A stretch of 6,453 nucleotides of DNA from Evtepia sp. Its GTDB lineage: Bacteria > Bacillota > Clostridia > Oscillospirales > Oscillospiraceae. The position numbers and the translations under genes are program-made. The stretch covers positions 1 to 6,453 of the forward strand of contig JAHHRP010000103.1 in assembly GCA_020025735.1 (NCBI GenBank), written 5' to 3'. Positions 6,176-6,453 of this stretch are shown one piece after another. Position 1 is the first letter of the stretch; each line of letters starts with the position of its first letter. Below the pieces are notes generated by a model. The model saw only the letters and a list, made by a program, of their open reading frames with translations. It was not told where the DNA came from and did not search any database.

Positions 6176-6211
6176 AATCCATACACAGATAATAACAAAG
6201 GAGCGGATCCC

Positions 6212-6453
6212 ATGCGCGCAACCGTACTTGTAGACAACATCGCCGCTCGGGACTTAGATGCCGAGTGGGGATTATCTTTCTACCTAGAATATCAAGAACA
6301 TGTCATTTTGCTGGATACCGGGGCCAGCGATCTTTTCGCCCGCAACGCAGACACGCTGGGACTGTCGCTGACAGAAGTGGAATTTGGTGTCCTCTCGCAC
6401 GCGCATTGGGACCATGCCAACGGAATGGCTGCTTTCTTCCTCCGTAACAAAAC
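6212..6453 (+). CDS. Metallo-beta-lactamase-fold hydrolase, N-terminal part, cut by window edge
   Basis: Only the first 80 codons are present. They already carry the fold's N-terminal strands (MRATVLVDN, then VILLDTGASD at 31-40) and the metal-binding signature HAHWDH (63-68, HxHxDH type) followed by ANGM. The start style, with WGLSFYLEY (19-27) and the LFARNADTLGLSLTEVEFGVLSHAHWDH run, resembles the COG1237 branch of MBL-fold metal-dependent hydrolases. That branch includes proteins related to the methanopterin-pathway enzyme annotated as dihydropterin ribofuranosylaminobenzene phosphate synthase. The substrate cannot be called from this fragment, and many such proteins in Clostridia are uncharacterised. 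The start is supported by AAAGGAG eight bases upstream. It diverges from spoIIIAA across 126 bases and has a vegetative-type promoter, so there is no sequence reason to link it to sporulation beyond position. Confidence 0.9.
   Translation, partial: MRATVLVDNIAARDLDAEWGLSFYLEYQEHVILLDTGASDLFARNADTLGLSLTEVEFGVLSHAHWDHANGMAAFFLRNK

Noticed and set aside
1..6453. Search by eye for tRNA or rRNA genes, CRISPR arrays, insertion sequences and phage genes
   Set aside because: The window is almost fully occupied by identified genes, and neither intergenic region contains such elements.

Overview
The window holds one complete sporulation operon, spoIIIAA-AB-AC-AD-AE-AF-AG-AH, on the minus strand (6085 down to 1306). 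It is flanked by two partial genes. Downstream, and also on the minus strand, is the N-terminal 382 codons of a CCA-adding tRNA nucleotidyltransferase (cca, running off the left edge). Upstream and divergent on the plus strand is the N-terminal 80 codons of a metallo-beta-lactamase-fold hydrolase (running off the right edge). An intact spoIIIA locus means an endospore-forming Firmicute. Moderately high GC, strong AGGAGG-type ribosome binding sites and the sequence style of the proteins suggest a gut-type Clostridia, perhaps Oscillospiraceae (inference; no tree was made).

Layout, read in the direction of operon transcription. Positions 6086-6211 form a divergent promoter region. A sigma-E-like promoter (GCATATT-N15-CATAGAAT) faces spoIIIAA, and a near-consensus sigma-A promoter (TTGCCA-N17-TATAAT) with a 12-bp palindrome in its spacer faces the hydrolase. 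spoIIIAA and spoIIIAB overlap by ATGA. The only real gap in the operon follows (4600-4691, 92 bp), and it contains a second sigma-E-like promoter motif. After it come spoIIIAC to spoIIIAH, tightly packed with ATGA/GTGA overlaps or gaps of 6-10 bp. A strong intrinsic terminator (about 1249-1299) closes the operon, and an extended -10 promoter then serves cca.

The eight SpoIIIA proteins act together in the mother cell. With SpoIIQ from the forespore they build the 'feeding tube' or A-Q channel across the two membranes of the engulfed forespore. SpoIIIAA is the secretion-type ATPase. SpoIIIAB resembles GspF. SpoIIIAC, AD and AE are the polytopic membrane core. SpoIIIAF, AG and AH carry ring-building domains in the intermembrane space. 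Translational coupling between neighbouring genes fits assembly of one machine.

I found no previously undescribed system here. The points most worth a second look are the apparent internal sigma-E-like promoter ahead of spoIIIAC, the repeat and palindrome arrangement in the divergent control region, and the compact SpoIIIAG. Several long alternative reading frames over the operon are shadows and were not annotated.
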